64,000 bases of DNA from Pseudescherichia vulneris NBRC 102420 (GCF_000759795.1 NZ_BBMZ01000014.1:1-64000), one strand, 5' to 3'. Positions 26,049 to 38,393 are shown, numbered from the stretch's first letter. Notes: generated by a model not told the origin, from the sequence alone. Numbers and translations: made by a program.

Positions 26049-27988
26049 CGACCCTGCTTGAGCTGCGGGACATTCGCCGCAGCTACCCGTCGGGCGAAGG
26101 CATGGTCGAGGTGCTGAAAGGCGTCACCCTGGATATCGCCGCCGGTGAGATGGTTGCCATTGTGGGCGCATCCGGCTCCGGTAAATCGACGCTGATGAAT
26201 ATTCTTGGCTGCCTGGATAAACCCACCAGCGGCAGCTATCGAGTGGCGGGGGTGGACGTGGCCACGCTGGACGGTGACGCGCTGGCCCGCCTGCGCCGGG
26301 AGCATTTCGGCTTTATTTTCCAGCGCTACCATCTGCTCTCCCACCTGACGGCGGCGCAGAACGTGGAGGTGCCTGCGGTCTACGCTGGCACCGAGCGCAA
26401 AGCACGGCTGGCCCGCGCTAATGCGTTGCTCAAGCGGCTGGGGCTGGCGGAGCGGGAGAGCTATCAGCCCTCTCAGCTCTCCGGCGGCCAGCAGCAGCGC
26501 GTCAGTATTGCCCGGGCGCTGATGAACGGTGGGCAGGTGATCCTTGCCGATGAGCCTACCGGGGCGCTGGATAGCCATTCGGGGGAGGAGGTCATGGCCA
26601 TCCTCCATCAGCTGCGCGATGCGGGCCACACGGTGATTATCGTCACTCACGATCCACAGGTGGCGGCGCAGGCCGAGCGGATCATTGAGATCCGCGACGG
26701 GGAGATTATCCGCAATCCGCCGCCTGCCGTGAAGCCGGAAGCCGTCCGCCAGCAGCCCAGCGTGCAGCCCGACAACGGCTGGCAGCAGTTCAGCAGTGGT
26801 TTTCGTGAGGCATTGACCATGGCGTGGCGGGCGATGGCGGCTAACAAGATGCGCACCCTGCTGACCATGCTGGGGATTATTATCGGCATCGCCTCGGTGG
26901 TGTCGATTGTGGTGGTAGGGGACGCCGCCAAGCAGCTGGTGCTGGCCGATATCCGCGCCATCGGCACTAACACCATTGACGTCTATCCGGGGAAAGATTT
27001 CGGCGATGACGATCCCCAGTACCAACAGGCGCTGAAGTATGACGATCTGATTGCTATTCAGAAGCAGCCCTGGGTTCGCTCGGCGACCCCAGCCGTGTCC
27101 CAAAACCTGCGCCTGCGCTACGGCGGTACCGACGTGGCCGCCAGCGCGAACGGCGTCAGCGGGCAGTATTTTAACGTCTATGGTATGACCTTCAGCGAGG
27201 GGACCACCTTCAACGATCAGCAGCTTACCGGCCGCGCCCAGGTGGTGATCCTCGACGAGAACACCCGACGTCAGCTCTTCCCGAATAAGGCCAAGGTGGT
27301 GGGAGAAATTGTGCTGGTGGGCAATATGCCTGCGACGGTGATCGGCGTAGCCCAGGAGAAGCAGAGCATGTTCGGCAGCAGCAAGATCCTACGCGTCTGG
27401 CTCCCCTATACCACCATGTCCGGACGCATTATGGGCCAGTCGTGGTTGAACTCTATCACCGTACGGGTGAACGAAGGCTACAGCAGCGAACGGGCTGAAC
27501 TTCAGCTGACGCGACTGCTTACCCTGCGCCACGGCAAAAAAGATTTCTTCACCTGGAACATGGATGGGATCTTGAAAACCGCAGAAAAGACCACACGTAC
27601 TCTACAGCTGTTCCTGACGCTGGTGGCGGTGATCTCTCTGCTGGTGGGTGGCATCGGTGTGATGAATATCATGCTGGTTTCGGTCACCGAGCGCACCCGG
27701 GAGATTGGCATCCGCATGGCGGTCGGGGCGCGTAAAACCGACGTGCTGTCACAGTTTTTGATCGAGGCGGTGCTGGTCTGCCTGGTCGGTGGCGCGTTAG
27801 GCGTCTGTCTGTCGATGCTCATCGCCTTTACGCTTCAGCTCTTTTTACCCGGCTGGGAGATTGGCTTCTCCCCGGTTGCGCTGATCACTGCGTTTGTCTG
27901 CTCAACCTTTACCGGGGTGCTGTTTGGCTGGCTGCCGGCGCGTAACGCTGCCCGACTCGATCCCGTTGAGGCGCTGGCGCGGGAATAG
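26045..27988 (+). CDS. macB: Macrolide export ATP-binding/permease protein MacB
   Basis: 647 aa type VII ABC exporter with an N-terminal nucleotide-binding domain: Walker [11 protein letters not shown]-loop [11 protein letters not shown], signature LSGGQQQR, Walker [12 protein letters not shown], His in VTHDPQ. After a linker come one transmembrane helix (~275), a large periplasmic domain and three more helices near the C-terminus ([18 protein letters not shown] and following). It works by mechanotransmission with MacA and TolC. The start overlaps the macA stop by four bases. Confidence 0.97.
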   Translation: MTTLLELRDIRRSYPSGEGMVEVLKGVTLDIAAGEMVAIVGASGSGKSTLMNILGCLDKPTSGSYRVAGVDVATLDGDALARLRREHFGFIFQRYHLLSHLTAAQNVEVPAVYAGTERKARLARANALLKRLGLAERESYQPSQLSGGQQQRVSIARALMNGGQVILADEPTGALDSHSGEEVMAILHQLRDAGHTVIIVTHDPQVAAQAERIIEIRDGEIIRNPPPAVKPEAVRQQPSVQPDNGWQQFSSGFREALTMAWRAMAANKMRTLLTMLGIIIGIASVVSIVVVGDAAKQLVLADIRAIGTNTIDVYPGKDFGDDDPQYQQALKYDDLIAIQKQPWVRSATPAVSQNLRLRYGGTDVAASANGVSGQYFNVYGMTFSEGTTFNDQQLTGRAQVVILDENTRRQLFPNKAKVVGEIVLVGNMPATVIGVAQEKQSMFGSSKILRVWLPYTTMSGRIMGQSWLNSITVRVNEGYSSERAELQLTRLLTLRHGKKDFFTWNMDGILKTAEKTTRTLQLFLTLVAVISLLVGGIGVMNIMLVSVTERTREIGIRMAVGARKTDVLSQFLIEAVLVCLVGGALGVCLSMLIAFTLQLFLPGWEIGFSPVALITAFVCSTFTGVLFGWLPARNAARLDPVEALARE

Positions 27989-27994
27989 GGTGAT

Positions 27995-28022
27995 AAAAAT
28001 GCCAGCGTGTGGCTGGCATTTT
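27995..28022 (+). terminator. Terminator of macAB
   Basis: AAAATGCCAGC-GTGT-GGCTGGCATTTT, just after the macB stop and before the convergent cspD; the A-run on the other side may make it work both ways. Confidence 0.85.
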
Positions 28023-28056
28023 AGGTGCGGGATGTACACAATTAAACTAAGCGGCG

Positions 28057-28290
28057 TCAGGCAACGGCCTCGACGAACGCCATCGCTTCAACGGGCACGA
28101 TGACGCTGGCATGATTGCCTTTCGGCCCCTGGTGTACATCAAACTGGACGGTTTGTCCTGCCTTGAGCGTTCTGTAACCCTCCATCTGGATGGTAGAGTA
28201 GTGGGCGAAGATATCTTCGCCGCCGCCCTCAGGGCAGATAAAACCGAACCCTTTAGCGTTGTTGAACCATTTAACAGTACCCGTTTCCAT
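28057..28290 (-). CDS. cspD: Cold-shock-like protein CspD
   Basis: 77 aa single OB-fold protein with RNP1 (KGFGFI) and RNP2-type (DIFAHYS) motifs. CspD inhibits DNA replication in stationary phase and is not cold-induced. It begins METGTVKWFNNAKG at 28290; the longer frame would put a basic tail before the fold and is rejected. The C-terminus (AMAFVEAVA) is a few residues longer than in K-12. It is divergent from clpS across a 329-base region, as in other enterobacteria. Confidence 0.95.
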   Translation of the reverse strand: METGTVKWFNNAKGFGFICPEGGGEDIFAHYSTIQMEGYRTLKAGQTVQFDVHQGPKGNHASVIVPVEAMAFVEAVA

Positions 28291-28619
28291 GCTTCGACAT
28301 CCTTCGTTAATCTTCTTTGAGTAAGATGGAATGAACCGGTGGCAGAGTCTGGGTTTGTTCAAAACCTCGCCAACTCTCGCCTGTACAATTTAGATAAATC
28401 GGGGTTAGCGTCAAGCGTTTGGCAGCGTCCGGCAGGATGATTCACTCGAAAATTTGAAGCAGTTAACGCTATTGCCTGGGTTTGTGACAGGCCTCGCGAA
28501 TAGCAATGATAGATGTTAGTTATTTGGATCCTGATGTAGATTCAAAATGCATCTAGACTCAAGTCAACGACAGAGTGCACTCTGTCGGAAATGGCAACCT
28601 TAGATGAAAGCGAACAACG
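28291..28619. promoter_or_regulatory. cspD-clpS divergent intergenic region with a perfect 20-base palindrome
   Basis: No gene. It holds the promoters of cspD (left) and clpSA (right). CGACAGAGTGCACTCTGTCG at 28568-28587 is a perfect palindrome 32 bases upstream of the clpS ATG. No T-run follows, so it is more likely an operator or a leader hairpin than a terminator. Confidence 0.6.
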
Positions 28620-28940
28620 ATGGGTAAGTCTAATAATTGGCTGGATTTTGACCAATTGACGGCGGATAAGCTGCGCGACGCGCTAAAACCGCCATCTATG
28701 TATAAAGTTATGTTAATGAACGATGATTACACGCCGATGGAATTTGTTATTGACGTGCTACAAAAGTTCTTTTCTTATGATGTAGAACGCGCTACGCAAT
28801 TGATGCTCACGGTTCACTATCACGGGAAAGCCATCTGCGGCATTTTCACTGCTGAAGTAGCAGAGACCAAGGTGGAGATGGTGAACAAATACGCCCGGGA
28901 GAACGAACATCCGTTGTTGTGTACGCAGGAACTCGCCTGA
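28620..28940 (+). CDS. clpS: ClpS N-end-rule adaptor
   Basis: 106 aa adaptor that binds N-degron residues (Leu, Phe, Tyr, Trp) and delivers substrates to ClpAP. A flexible N-terminal tail (~1-25) is followed by the core [17 protein letters not shown], in which Asn34-Asp35-Asp36 and the later His66 region ([10 protein letters not shown]) line the pocket. It is followed 28 bases later by clpA. The N-end-rule transferase gene aat lies a few kilobases away. Confidence 0.97.
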   Translation: MGKSNNWLDFDQLTADKLRDALKPPSMYKVMLMNDDYTPMEFVIDVLQKFFSYDVERATQLMLTVHYHGKAICGIFTAEVAETKVEMVNKYARENEHPLLCTQELA

Positions 28941-28968
28941 TTAAGGCAAACTATTGAGGGGGTGCCCA

Positions 28969-31245
28969 ATGCTCAACCAGGAACTGGAACTCAGTTTAAA
29001 TATGGCTTTCGCCAGAGCGCGCGAGCACCGACATGAGTTTATGACCGTAGAGCACTTATTGCTGGCTCTGCTCAGCAACCCATCGGCTCGCGAGGCGCTT
29101 GAAGCGTGCTCTGTGGATCTGGTGGCGCTGCGTCAGGAACTCGAAGCCTTCATCGAACAAACCACACCCGTGCTGCCCGTCAGCGAAGACGAGCGCGATA
29201 CGCAACCGACGCTCAGCTTCCAGCGTGTATTGCAGCGCGCGGTCTTCCACGTTCAGTCCTCCGGCCGTAGCGAAGTGACCGGCGCGAACGTACTGGTCGC
29301 CATCTTTAGCGAACAGGAGTCTCAGGCTGCCTATCTGCTGCGTAAGCATGAGGTGAGCCGTCTCGACGTGGTGAACTTTATCTCCCACGGCACGCGGAAA
29401 GATGAACCGAATCAGGCTTCCGATCCCGGCAGCCAGGCAAATCACGAAGAGCAGGCAGGCGGGGAGGAACGTATGGAAAACTTCACCACCAATCTCAATC
29501 AGCTTGCTCGTGTCGGCGGCATTGACCCGCTGATCGGTCGCGAAAGGGAGCTTGAGCGAGCTATCCAGGTATTGTGCCGTCGCCGCAAAAACAACCCGCT
29601 GCTGGTGGGTGAATCCGGCGTAGGTAAAACGGCGATTGCGGAAGGCCTTGCCTGGCGTATCGTGCAGGGTGACGTGCCGGAAGTGATGGCAGACTGCACC
29701 ATCTACTCGCTGGATATTGGCTCGCTGCTGGCCGGGACCAAGTACCGCGGTGACTTTGAGAAACGTTTCAAGGCGCTGCTGAAGCAGCTTGAACAGGACA
29801 GCAACAGCATTCTGTTTATCGATGAGATCCACACCATTATCGGGGCGGGTGCCGCGTCGGGTGGTCAGGTCGATGCCGCAAACCTGATCAAACCGCTGCT
29901 CTCCAGCGGCAAGATCCGCGTGATGGGCTCTACGACCTATCAAGAGTTCAGCAACATCTTTGAGAAAGACCGTGCTCTGGCGCGTCGCTTCCAGAAAATT
30001 GATATCACCGAGCCGTCTGTCGAAGAGACGGTGCAGATTATCAACGGCCTGAAGCCGAAGTATGAAGCGCACCACGACGTGCGTTATACCGCGAAAGCGG
30101 TGCGTGCGGCGGTGGAGCTGGCGGTGAAATACATTAACGATCGCCATCTGCCGGATAAGGCTATCGACGTGATTGACGAGGCCGGGGCGCGTGCGCGTCT
30201 GATGCCGGTCAGCAAGCGTAAAAAAACCATCAACGTGGCGGATATCGAAACGGTGGTGGCCCGCATCGCGCGGATCCCTGAGAAGAGCGTTTCCCAGAGC
30301 GATCGCGATACGCTGAAGAGCCTCGGCGAGCGCCTGAAAATGCTGGTCTTTGGTCAGGATAAAGCCATTGAGGCCTTAACCGAAGCCATTAAGATGAGCC
30401 GCGCCGGACTCGGCCAGGATCATAAGCCAGTGGGCTCGTTCCTGTTTGCCGGGCCGACCGGGGTCGGTAAAACCGAAGTCACGGTTCAGCTCTCCAAAGC
30501 GCTGGGGATTGAGCTGCTGCGCTTTGATATGTCCGAGTATATGGAGCGTCATACCGTGAGCCGCCTGATTGGTGCACCTCCGGGATACGTTGGCTTCGAT
30601 CAGGGCGGGCTGTTAACGGACGCGGTGATCAAACATCCGCATGCGGTACTGCTGCTCGATGAGATCGAGAAGGCGCACCCGGACGTCTTTAACCTGCTGC
30701 TGCAGGTGATGGATAACGGTACGCTGACCGATAACAACGGGCGCAAGGCGGACTTCCGTAACGTGGTGCTGGTGATGACCACCAACGCCGGGGTACGTGA
30801 AACCGAGCGCAAATCCATCGGCCTGATCCATCAGGACAACAGCACCGATGCGATGGAAGAGATCAAGAAGATCTTTACGCCGGAGTTCCGTAACCGTCTC
30901 GACAACATTATCTGGTTCGATCACCTCTCTACCGAGGTTATTCATCAGGTGGTGGATAAGTTTATCGTCGAGCTTCAGGTGCAGCTGGATCAGAAAGGCG
31001 TCTCGCTGGAGGTCAGTCAGGAAGCACGCGACTGGCTGGCAGAGAAGGGCTACGATCGCGCCATGGGTGCACGTCCAATGGCACGCGTCATTCAGGACAA
31101 CCTGAAAAAACCGCTGGCCAACGAGCTGCTGTTTGGTTCGCTGGTAGATGGTGGCCAGGTCACGGTCGAGCTGGATACAGAGAAAAACGAGCTGGTTTAC
31201 GGCTTCCAGGGTGCGCAGAAGCACAAGCCGGAAGCGGCGCATTAA
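28969..31245 (+). CDS. clpA: ATP-dependent Clp protease ATP-binding subunit ClpA
   Basis: 758 aa Hsp100 unfoldase that forms hexamers on ClpP. It has an N-terminal double Clp-N domain (1-145) and AAA+ D1 with Walker A GESGVGKT near residue 220 and [13 protein letters not shown]2 has Walker [10 protein letters not shown] near 501 and [12 protein letters not shown]. The ClpP-docking IGL loop (SIGLIHQD, ~617) is intact. The start at 28969 gives [14 protein letters not shown]; the in-frame extension to 28954 is not used in the family. Confidence 0.97.
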   Translation: MLNQELELSLNMAFARAREHRHEFMTVEHLLLALLSNPSAREALEACSVDLVALRQELEAFIEQTTPVLPVSEDERDTQPTLSFQRVLQRAVFHVQSSGRSEVTGANVLVAIFSEQESQAAYLLRKHEVSRLDVVNFISHGTRKDEPNQASDPGSQANHEEQAGGEERMENFTTNLNQLARVGGIDPLIGRERELERAIQVLCRRRKNNPLLVGESGVGKTAIAEGLAWRIVQGDVPEVMADCTIYSLDIGSLLAGTKYRGDFEKRFKALLKQLEQDSNSILFIDEIHTIIGAGAASGGQVDAANLIKPLLSSGKIRVMGSTTYQEFSNIFEKDRALARRFQKIDITEPSVEETVQIINGLKPKYEAHHDVRYTAKAVRAAVELAVKYINDRHLPDKAIDVIDEAGARARLMPVSKRKKTINVADIETVVARIARIPEKSVSQSDRDTLKSLGERLKMLVFGQDKAIEALTEAIKMSRAGLGQDHKPVGSFLFAGPTGVGKTEVTVQLSKALGIELLRFDMSEYMERHTVSRLIGAPPGYVGFDQGGLLTDAVIKHPHAVLLLDEIEKAHPDVFNLLLQVMDNGTLTDNNGRKADFRNVVLVMTTNAGVRETERKSIGLIHQDNSTDAMEEIKKIFTPEFRNRLDNIIWFDHLSTEVIHQVVDKFIVELQVQLDQKGVSLEVSQEARDWLAEKGYDRAMGARPMARVIQDNLKKPLANELLFGSLVDGGQVTVELDTEKNELVYGFQGAQKHKPEAAH

Positions 31246-31260
31246 TCTCTCACTCACGCC

Positions 31261-31297
31261 AATAAAAAGGCCGGGATAATTCCCGGCCTTTTACTAT
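31261..31297 (+). terminator. Terminator of clpA (repeat copy 1)
   Basis: AAAAAGGCCGGGA-TAAT-TCCCGGCCTTTT, 16 bases after the clpA stop. It is 37 bases long and repeated almost exactly at 31415-31452 (one extra A). Confidence 0.9.
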
Positions 31298-31310
31298 CCA
31301 GAGGCTGAAC

Positions 31311-31384
31311 CGTAGGCCGGGCAAGCGCAGCGCCGCCCGGCGGTCCGCAATGCCGGATGGCGGCTATGGCCTTATCCGGCCTAC
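31311..31384. repeat. BIME (two REP units) between clpA and infA
   Basis: GTAGGCCGGGCAAGCGCAGC with its mate GCCGCCCGGC, then the inverted unit TGCCGGATGGCGGC...TATCCGGCCTAC. Together they make a bacterial interspersed mosaic element. It is flanked by the duplicated terminator. Confidence 0.85.
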
Positions 31385-31414
31385 GAAGGACCATGTGCCA
31401 CTGGATATAACAGC

Positions 31415-31452
31415 AATAAAAAAGGCCGGGATAATTCCCGGCCTTTTACTAT
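31415..31452 (-). terminator. Terminator of infA (repeat copy 2)
   Basis: The same hairpin as at 31261 with the 5' A-run one longer. Read on the minus strand it follows the infA stop by 37 bases and ends in six T, so it is well placed to stop infA transcripts. Confidence 0.85.
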
Positions 31453-31489
31453 TCATAATCTGTGCAATTACCGCACAGCAGCGATGCGA

Positions 31490-31708
<219 letters not shown>

Positions 31709-31992
31709 CTAGTCCTCGGGGGTATCACTACCAAAATTTTTGAACCGGCAAGATAATGCCGAAGTTCGTCTGTTAAGTAAAGATTTGTGCTGATAAAACG
31801 CAGCAAAGTAACCTTGGCGTATTACCCTCGCGCCAGCGAAGCGGCGCAAAACGCGCAAACCTAAAGGGGAGCGATAAGATAAACGATGGGCGTTACCTGA
31901 TTCGAGCTATTCCCAAGCGGCGGCGGGGCAACAGGCAGAAGCTACTCTGCGCCGCTATTATAGCACTCTGAAAGAAAATATGCCGAAAACAT

Positions 31993-32697
31993 TCACAGAC
32001 CTGGCGTAAATAAGGTGCGCGGCAGCCAGCAGCGTGGAGAAAGCGGCTGGTGACGCAGGCGCTCCAGATGCTGCAGGTACTCCCGACGCGGCATTTCACC
32101 CACGCCCAGCGAGGCAGTATGCTCGTTCAACACCTGACAGTCGATCAGCTCACCCCCCTGACGCAAGAACTCCGCGCAGAACACCAGCAGAGCGGTTTTC
32201 GAGGCGTTGACCCGGCGGCTGAACATCGATTCACCGCAGAACAGCGCCCCCTGAGCAACGCCGTACATGCCGCCAACCAGCTCATCTCCCTCCCAGACCT
32301 CAATCGAATGAGCATGGCCCAGCTCGTGCAGACGCAGATAGGCCAGCACCACGGCGGGGGTGATCCAGGTCCCTTCATTGCGGTCAGCAGCGCAGCCGTC
32401 GATCACCCGGCTAAAATCGTGGTTCAGCGTCACGCGGTAGGGCGAGTTTTTATGAAAGCGCTTCATGCTGCGGCTAACGTGGTAGTGAGCAGGCCACAGT
32501 ACCGCCCGGGGATCGGGGGACCACCAGAGGATCGGATCGCCGGGAGAAAACCAGGGGAAAATGCCTCGCTGATAGGCCATCAGCAGGCGAGCCGGACTGA
32601 GATCGCCTCCCAGCGCCAGCAGTCCATTGGGTTCACGCAGCGCGCCCTCAGGGGAGGGAAACGCAAGAGAGTGATGAGATAGCTGAACCAGGCGCAT
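31993..32697 (-). CDS. aat: Leucyl/phenylalanyl-tRNA-protein transferase Aat
   Basis: 234 aa enzyme that attaches Leu or Phe from aminoacyl-tRNA to N-terminal Lys/Arg of proteins, creating degrons read by ClpS-ClpA. Conserved segments are [56 protein letters not shown] and FCGESMFSR. The ATG at 32697 gives [19 protein letters not shown]; six extra codons upstream are unlikely. It lies 68 bases after cydC on the same strand, so it probably shares the cydDC transcript. Confidence 0.96.
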   Translation of the reverse strand: MRLVQLSHHSLAFPSPEGALREPNGLLALGGDLSPARLLMAYQRGIFPWFSPGDPILWWSPDPRAVLWPAHYHVSRSMKRFHKNSPYRVTLNHDFSRVIDGCAADRNEGTWITPAVVLAYLRLHELGHAHSIEVWEGDELVGGMYGVAQGALFCGESMFSRRVNASKTALLVFCAEFLRQGGELIDCQVLNEHTASLGVGEMPRREYLQHLERLRHQPLSPRCWLPRTLFTPGL

Positions 32698-32765
32698 AGC
32701 GACAACGCTCCGCAACGCAACAATAGTTAATCCATAGAACCAGGCACCCGTGCCTGGTCACTCCT

Positions 32766-34487
32766 CTACAGCCGTTGCTTAAACTGGTAATAACGACCCT
32801 GTTTGGCCAGTAACGCTGTGTGATTACCTTGCTCAATTATTTGACCATTGTCCATCACAATAATGCGATCGAAACGCGATAATCCACGCAGGCGGTGGGT
32901 CACCATCAGCACGGTTTTACCTTGGGTAACTCGCTCAAGTAAATCAAGAATTTGACTCTCGGTGGTCGCATCCAGCCCTTCGGTAGGCTCGTCCAGCAGC
33001 AGCAGTGGTGCATCATGCAGCAGCGCGCGTGCTACCGCCAGCCGCCGCAGCTCGCCGCCGGAGAGCTGACGGCCACCTTCGCCGAGCCAGCTGTTTAGCC
33101 CGCTGTCGTCCAGCAGCTTCTCCAGCCCCACCTGCGTGAGCACCGCCGTGAGGGCGTCATCCGTCGCCTGCGGCGAGGCCAGCAGCAGGTTATCCCGCAG
33201 GGTGGCGCTAAACAGGTGCACGCGCTGGGGCACGACGCCGATCGTTGCCCGCAGAGCGGATTCGCTCAGGGACGCCAGCGGCTGGCCGTTAAGGGCTATC
33301 TCGCCTGCAACAGGATCCCAGGCGCGCGTCAGCAGCTGCAGCAACGTGGATTTACCGCAGCCGGTGCGCCCCAGAATGGCAACGTGTTCCCCGGCGTTGA
33401 TCTGTAATGAGAGGTCGTCCAGCGCCTTTTGCGGCTGCTGGGCGTAGCTAAAGCTAACGTTATTCAGAGCTAGCGCTACCTGGGCAGGCGGCGGCGTGGA
33501 ATTTTCACTGAAGCGCACCTCCGGCGGATGCTGGGTAATCTGCGTGATCCGCACCGCCGAGGCAATGACCTGCCCCAGGTGCTGAAATGCCCCCGTCACC
33601 GGGGCCAGCGCCTCAAAGGCGGCCAGCGCGCAGAAGACAAACAGCGCAATCAGCGCCCCCGGCTGGGTATCGCCCCCAACGCCACCCGCCGCGAGCCACA
33701 GCATGGCGAGGACGGCGACGGCGTTGATCAGTAGCATCACCGCCTGCGACAGCGCGGTAAGCTCTGACTGACGGCGCTGGGCATCGTGCCAGCTCAGCTC
33801 GGTGTTCTCCATCTGCGCCCGATAGCGTTCGCTTGCGCCGAAGATCGTCAGCTCCGCCTGGCCCTGCAGCCAGCTCGTTACCTGCTGACGATACTCGCCG
33901 CGCAGGGTAGTCAGCTTCTCGCCGGTGGGTTTACCAGCACGATAGAACAGGGGCGGGAGCAGCAGCAGCGTCAGCAGCATAATGCCGCCAAGGGTCAGGG
34001 CCAGGGTGGCATCCAGAATGCTCAGGCCAATCGTCACTACCACAATGGTCACCAGCGCCCCCACCAGCGGGGAGATCACCCGCAGGTAGAGATGGTCCAG
34101 GGTATCCACGTCCGCCACGATGCGGTTAAGCAGATCGCCCTGGCGAAAGCGCGCCAGCCCGGCGGGGGAGAGCGGCAGCAGCTTGCTGAAGGTCGAGACG
34201 CGCAGGTGTTGAAGCACCCGGAAGGTCGCATCGTGGCTTACCAGCCGTTCAAAGTAGCGTCCTGCCGTACGGGTAATTGCCGCGCCGCGCACCCCGGCGG
34301 CGGGGAGCATGTAGTTGAAGCTGTATAGCCCGCTCACGCCAACCACCGCCGAGGCGGAGAGGAACCAGCCTGAGAGGGTGATCAGGCCAATGCTCGCCAG
34401 CAGGGTAACGATCGCCAGCACCACGCCGAGCGTCAGCAGCCATATATGGCGCTTATAGAGCGCAAGAAAAGGGATAAGCGCGCGCAT
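32766..34487 (-). CDS. cydC: Glutathione/cysteine ABC exporter subunit CydC
   Basis: 573 aa half-transporter: six transmembrane helices (~15-320) then a nucleotide-binding domain with Walker A GRTGCGKST, signature LSGGELRR and Walker B LLLLDEPTEGLD. With CydD it exports cysteine and glutathione to the periplasm and is required for cytochrome bd assembly and periplasmic redox balance. Its ATG follows the cydD stop without a gap, so the two are coupled. Confidence 0.96.
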   Translation of the reverse strand: MRALIPFLALYKRHIWLLTLGVVLAIVTLLASIGLITLSGWFLSASAVVGVSGLYSFNYMLPAAGVRGAAITRTAGRYFERLVSHDATFRVLQHLRVSTFSKLLPLSPAGLARFRQGDLLNRIVADVDTLDHLYLRVISPLVGALVTIVVVTIGLSILDATLALTLGGIMLLTLLLLPPLFYRAGKPTGEKLTTLRGEYRQQVTSWLQGQAELTIFGASERYRAQMENTELSWHDAQRRQSELTALSQAVMLLINAVAVLAMLWLAAGGVGGDTQPGALIALFVFCALAAFEALAPVTGAFQHLGQVIASAVRITQITQHPPEVRFSENSTPPPAQVALALNNVSFSYAQQPQKALDDLSLQINAGEHVAILGRTGCGKSTLLQLLTRAWDPVAGEIALNGQPLASLSESALRATIGVVPQRVHLFSATLRDNLLLASPQATDDALTAVLTQVGLEKLLDDSGLNSWLGEGGRQLSGGELRRLAVARALLHDAPLLLLDEPTEGLDATTESQILDLLERVTQGKTVLMVTHRLRGLSRFDRIIVMDNGQIIEQGNHTALLAKQGRYYQFKQRL

Positions 34488-36254
34488 TTAAATCTCCTCC
34501 TGACGATGAGCGAGCAGGGCAGCAAAGGCCCCGTTGGCGGCGGAGAGCTCGGCAAAGGTACCCTGCTCAACAATCGATCCATCCTGCATGACCCAGACGG
34601 CATCCCAGTCGGCAAGCCCCTCCAGCTGGTGAGTGACCATCAGCGTGGTCTGGCGCAGGGAGGCGGCGTTTAATGCTTGCATCACGCGCTGTTCGCTGTG
34701 CGCATCCAGGCTGGCGGCAGGCTCATCCAGCAGCAGCAGCTGGCAAGGATTAAGCAGGGCGCGAGCCACCGCCACCCGCTGAGCCTGGCCGACCGAGAGA
34801 CGTGCGGCCTGATCGCCCACCGGCGTGTCGATCCCCTGCGGCAGCAGCGGCAGGAATTCACTGACCCAGGCGCTATCCAGGGCGGCGTTAAGCTCCGCAT
34901 CGCTGGCATCGGGCCGGGCCAGCAGCACGTTTTCACGCAGCGTGGCCGCCGGAAGCTGCGGGTTTTGCCCCACCCAGCTCAGGCGCTGACGCCAGGCCTC
35001 AGGGTTAAGATCGCGCAGTTCGGTGCCGTTAATCTGCAATGACCCCCGGTAGGAGAGGAAGCCGGAGAGGGTATTGATAAGCGAACTTTTACCCGAGCCG
35101 CTCTGACCCACCAGCACCACGCGCTGGCCTGCGGGCAGAGTAAAGTTGAGCGGACCGGCCAGCACCGCACCTTCAGGGGAGGTGATCCAGAGATCGCGGG
35201 CGCAGAGACCGATGCCGTTGCTATCGTCCGGCACGGCTTCGCCACGCTCTGGATGAGCGAGCGGTGTCTCCAGGAAGGTTTTCAGGCTATCCGCCGCGCC
35301 GACGGCCTGCGCTTTCGCATGGTAGAAGGTGCCTAGATCGCGCAGCGGCTGGAAAAACTCCGGGGCCAGGATCAGGGCCAGGAAACCAGAGAACAGCGTT
35401 ACGCCGGTGCCATAGTGGCCGAAGTTCAGCTCGCCAAGATAGGAGAAGCCAAAGTACACCGCTACCAGCGCAATGGAGAGCGAGGTGAAGAACTCCAGCA
35501 CGCCGGAGGAGAGAAACGCCAGGCGCAGCACTTCCATGGTGCGGCTGCGAAAATCTTCCGACGCTTTACGGATATTGTCCGTCTCTGCCGTGCCGCGCCC
35601 AAAAATGCGCAGCGTCTCCATACCACGCAGGCGATCGAGAAAGTGACCACTCAGGCGGGCCAGCGCCTTGAAGTTGCGGCGATTAGCATCGGCCGCGCCC
35701 ATGCCCACCATCGCCATAAAGGTAGGGATCAGCGGGGCCGTAGCCAACAGGATCAGCGCCGCAACCCAGTTAAAGGGGAAGATGACAATCACGATCAGCA
35801 GCGGCACGCTCACCGCCAGCGCCATCTGCGGCAGATAGCGGGCGTAGTAGTCGTGCATATCGTCAATCTGCTCAAGGATCAGCGTGGCCCAGCTGCCCGC
35901 CGGTCGCCCCTGGATCCATGCTGGCCCCGCCTGCTGCAGGCGGTCGAGCACCTGGCGGCGGATCTCATACCGGATGTGCAGGCCTGCGTGAAAGCCGACG
36001 CGCTCGCGCAGCCAGACCACCCAGGCGCGCAGGACGAACACCAGCACCAGCTGCACGAACGGCAGCAGCAGCGCCTCGCGCGGGATATTTTCCATGATCA
36101 GGTGGTTGAGAATGCGCGCCAGCAGCCAGGCCTGGGCAACAATCAGCAGACCGCTCGCCAGACCGAGCAGGCGTGACGCCAGCAGCCAACGGCGGGAGAA
36201 AATACTTTGCTGTTTTAACCAGCGGGTTAATTCTTGTTGACGGGTTTTATTCAT
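34488..36254 (-). CDS. cydD: Glutathione/cysteine ABC exporter subunit CydD
   Basis: 588 aa half-transporter and partner of CydC. The N-terminal transmembrane domain (LLASRLLGLASGLLIVAQ onwards) is followed by a nucleotide-binding domain with Walker A GQSGSGKSS, signature LSVGQAQR (Val in place of the usual Gly) and Walker B LLLLDEPAASLD. It precedes cydC and aat, downstream of trxB; the neighbourhood groups thiol redox functions. Confidence 0.96.
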   Translation of the reverse strand: MNKTRQQELTRWLKQQSIFSRRWLLASRLLGLASGLLIVAQAWLLARILNHLIMENIPREALLLPFVQLVLVFVLRAWVVWLRERVGFHAGLHIRYEIRRQVLDRLQQAGPAWIQGRPAGSWATLILEQIDDMHDYYARYLPQMALAVSVPLLIVIVIFPFNWVAALILLATAPLIPTFMAMVGMGAADANRRNFKALARLSGHFLDRLRGMETLRIFGRGTAETDNIRKASEDFRSRTMEVLRLAFLSSGVLEFFTSLSIALVAVYFGFSYLGELNFGHYGTGVTLFSGFLALILAPEFFQPLRDLGTFYHAKAQAVGAADSLKTFLETPLAHPERGEAVPDDSNGIGLCARDLWITSPEGAVLAGPLNFTLPAGQRVVLVGQSGSGKSSLINTLSGFLSYRGSLQINGTELRDLNPEAWRQRLSWVGQNPQLPAATLRENVLLARPDASDAELNAALDSAWVSEFLPLLPQGIDTPVGDQAARLSVGQAQRVAVARALLNPCQLLLLDEPAASLDAHSEQRVMQALNAASLRQTTLMVTHQLEGLADWDAVWVMQDGSIVEQGTFAELSAANGAFAALLAHRQEEI

Positions 36255-36315
36255 TGCGCGCTTAGCAGGTGGCTTGTCAGATTTTTGAGCTGCGCAATGT
36301 TACAACGGGACAAAA

Positions 36316-36343
36316 ATAAAGGCGACTCATAGTCGCCTTTTTT
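36316..36343 (-). terminator. Terminator of trxB
   Basis: AAAGGCGAC-TCATA-GTCGCCTTT with T-runs on both strands, 25 bases past the trxB stop. It separates trxB from cydD. Confidence 0.85.
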
Positions 36344-36367
36344 ACCTTTGTTACTGACTTGTAAAGA

Positions 36368-37898
<1,531 letters not shown>

Positions 37899-38393
37899 AT
37901 GGTAGATAGCAAAAAGCGCCCTGGCAAAGATCTCGACCGCATCGATCGTAACATTCTGAATGAATTGCAGAAGGATGGGCGGATCTCAAATGTCGAGCTT
38001 TCAAAGCGAGTGGGACTTTCTCCGACGCCGTGCCTTGAGCGCGTGCGCCGACTGGAAAGACAGGGTTTCATTCAGGGCTATACCGCACTGCTGAACCCGC
38101 ATTATCTGGATGCATCACTTCTGGTATTTGTTGAGATTACTCTGAATCGCGGCGCGCCGGATGTGTTTGAGCAATTTAACGCCGCAGTGCAAAAACTTGA
38201 AGAAATTCAAGAGTGTCATCTGGTCTCCGGTGATTTCGACTACCTGTTGAAAACCCGCGTGCCGGATATGTCGGCCTACCGCAAACTGCTGGGTGAAACC
38301 CTGCTGCGTCTGCCGGGCGTCAACGACACGCGTACCTACGTGGTAATGGAAGAGGTCAAACAGAGCAATCGTCTGGTGATTAAAACCCGCTAA
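37899..38393 (+). CDS. lrp: Leucine-responsive regulatory protein Lrp
   Basis: 164 aa global regulator of amino-acid metabolism, pili and nutrient transport. It has an N-terminal helix-turn-helix (NVELSKRVGLSPTPCLERVR, ~32-52) and a C-terminal RAM/effector domain (LVFVEITLNRG, ECHLVSGDFDYLLK). The ATG at 37899 gives MVDSKKRPGKDLDRID, the family N-terminus; a longer in-frame start at 37848 lies in the leader. It is essentially identical to enterobacterial Lrp. Confidence 0.98.
   Translation: MVDSKKRPGKDLDRIDRNILNELQKDGRISNVELSKRVGLSPTPCLERVRRLERQGFIQGYTALLNPHYLDASLLVFVEITLNRGAPDVFEQFNAAVQKLEEIQECHLVSGDFDYLLKTRVPDMSAYRKLLGETLLRLPGVNDTRTYVVMEEVKQSNRLVIKTR

Noticed and set aside
29056-30147. A 363-codon minus-strand frame inside clpA
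   Set aside because: It is antisense to an intact clpA with all motifs. No start signal.
31709-31992. Possible tRNA or small gene upstream of infA
   Set aside because: I looked for a cloverleaf and a CCA-ending 3' arm on both strands and saw none; the region looks like promoter and leader only.
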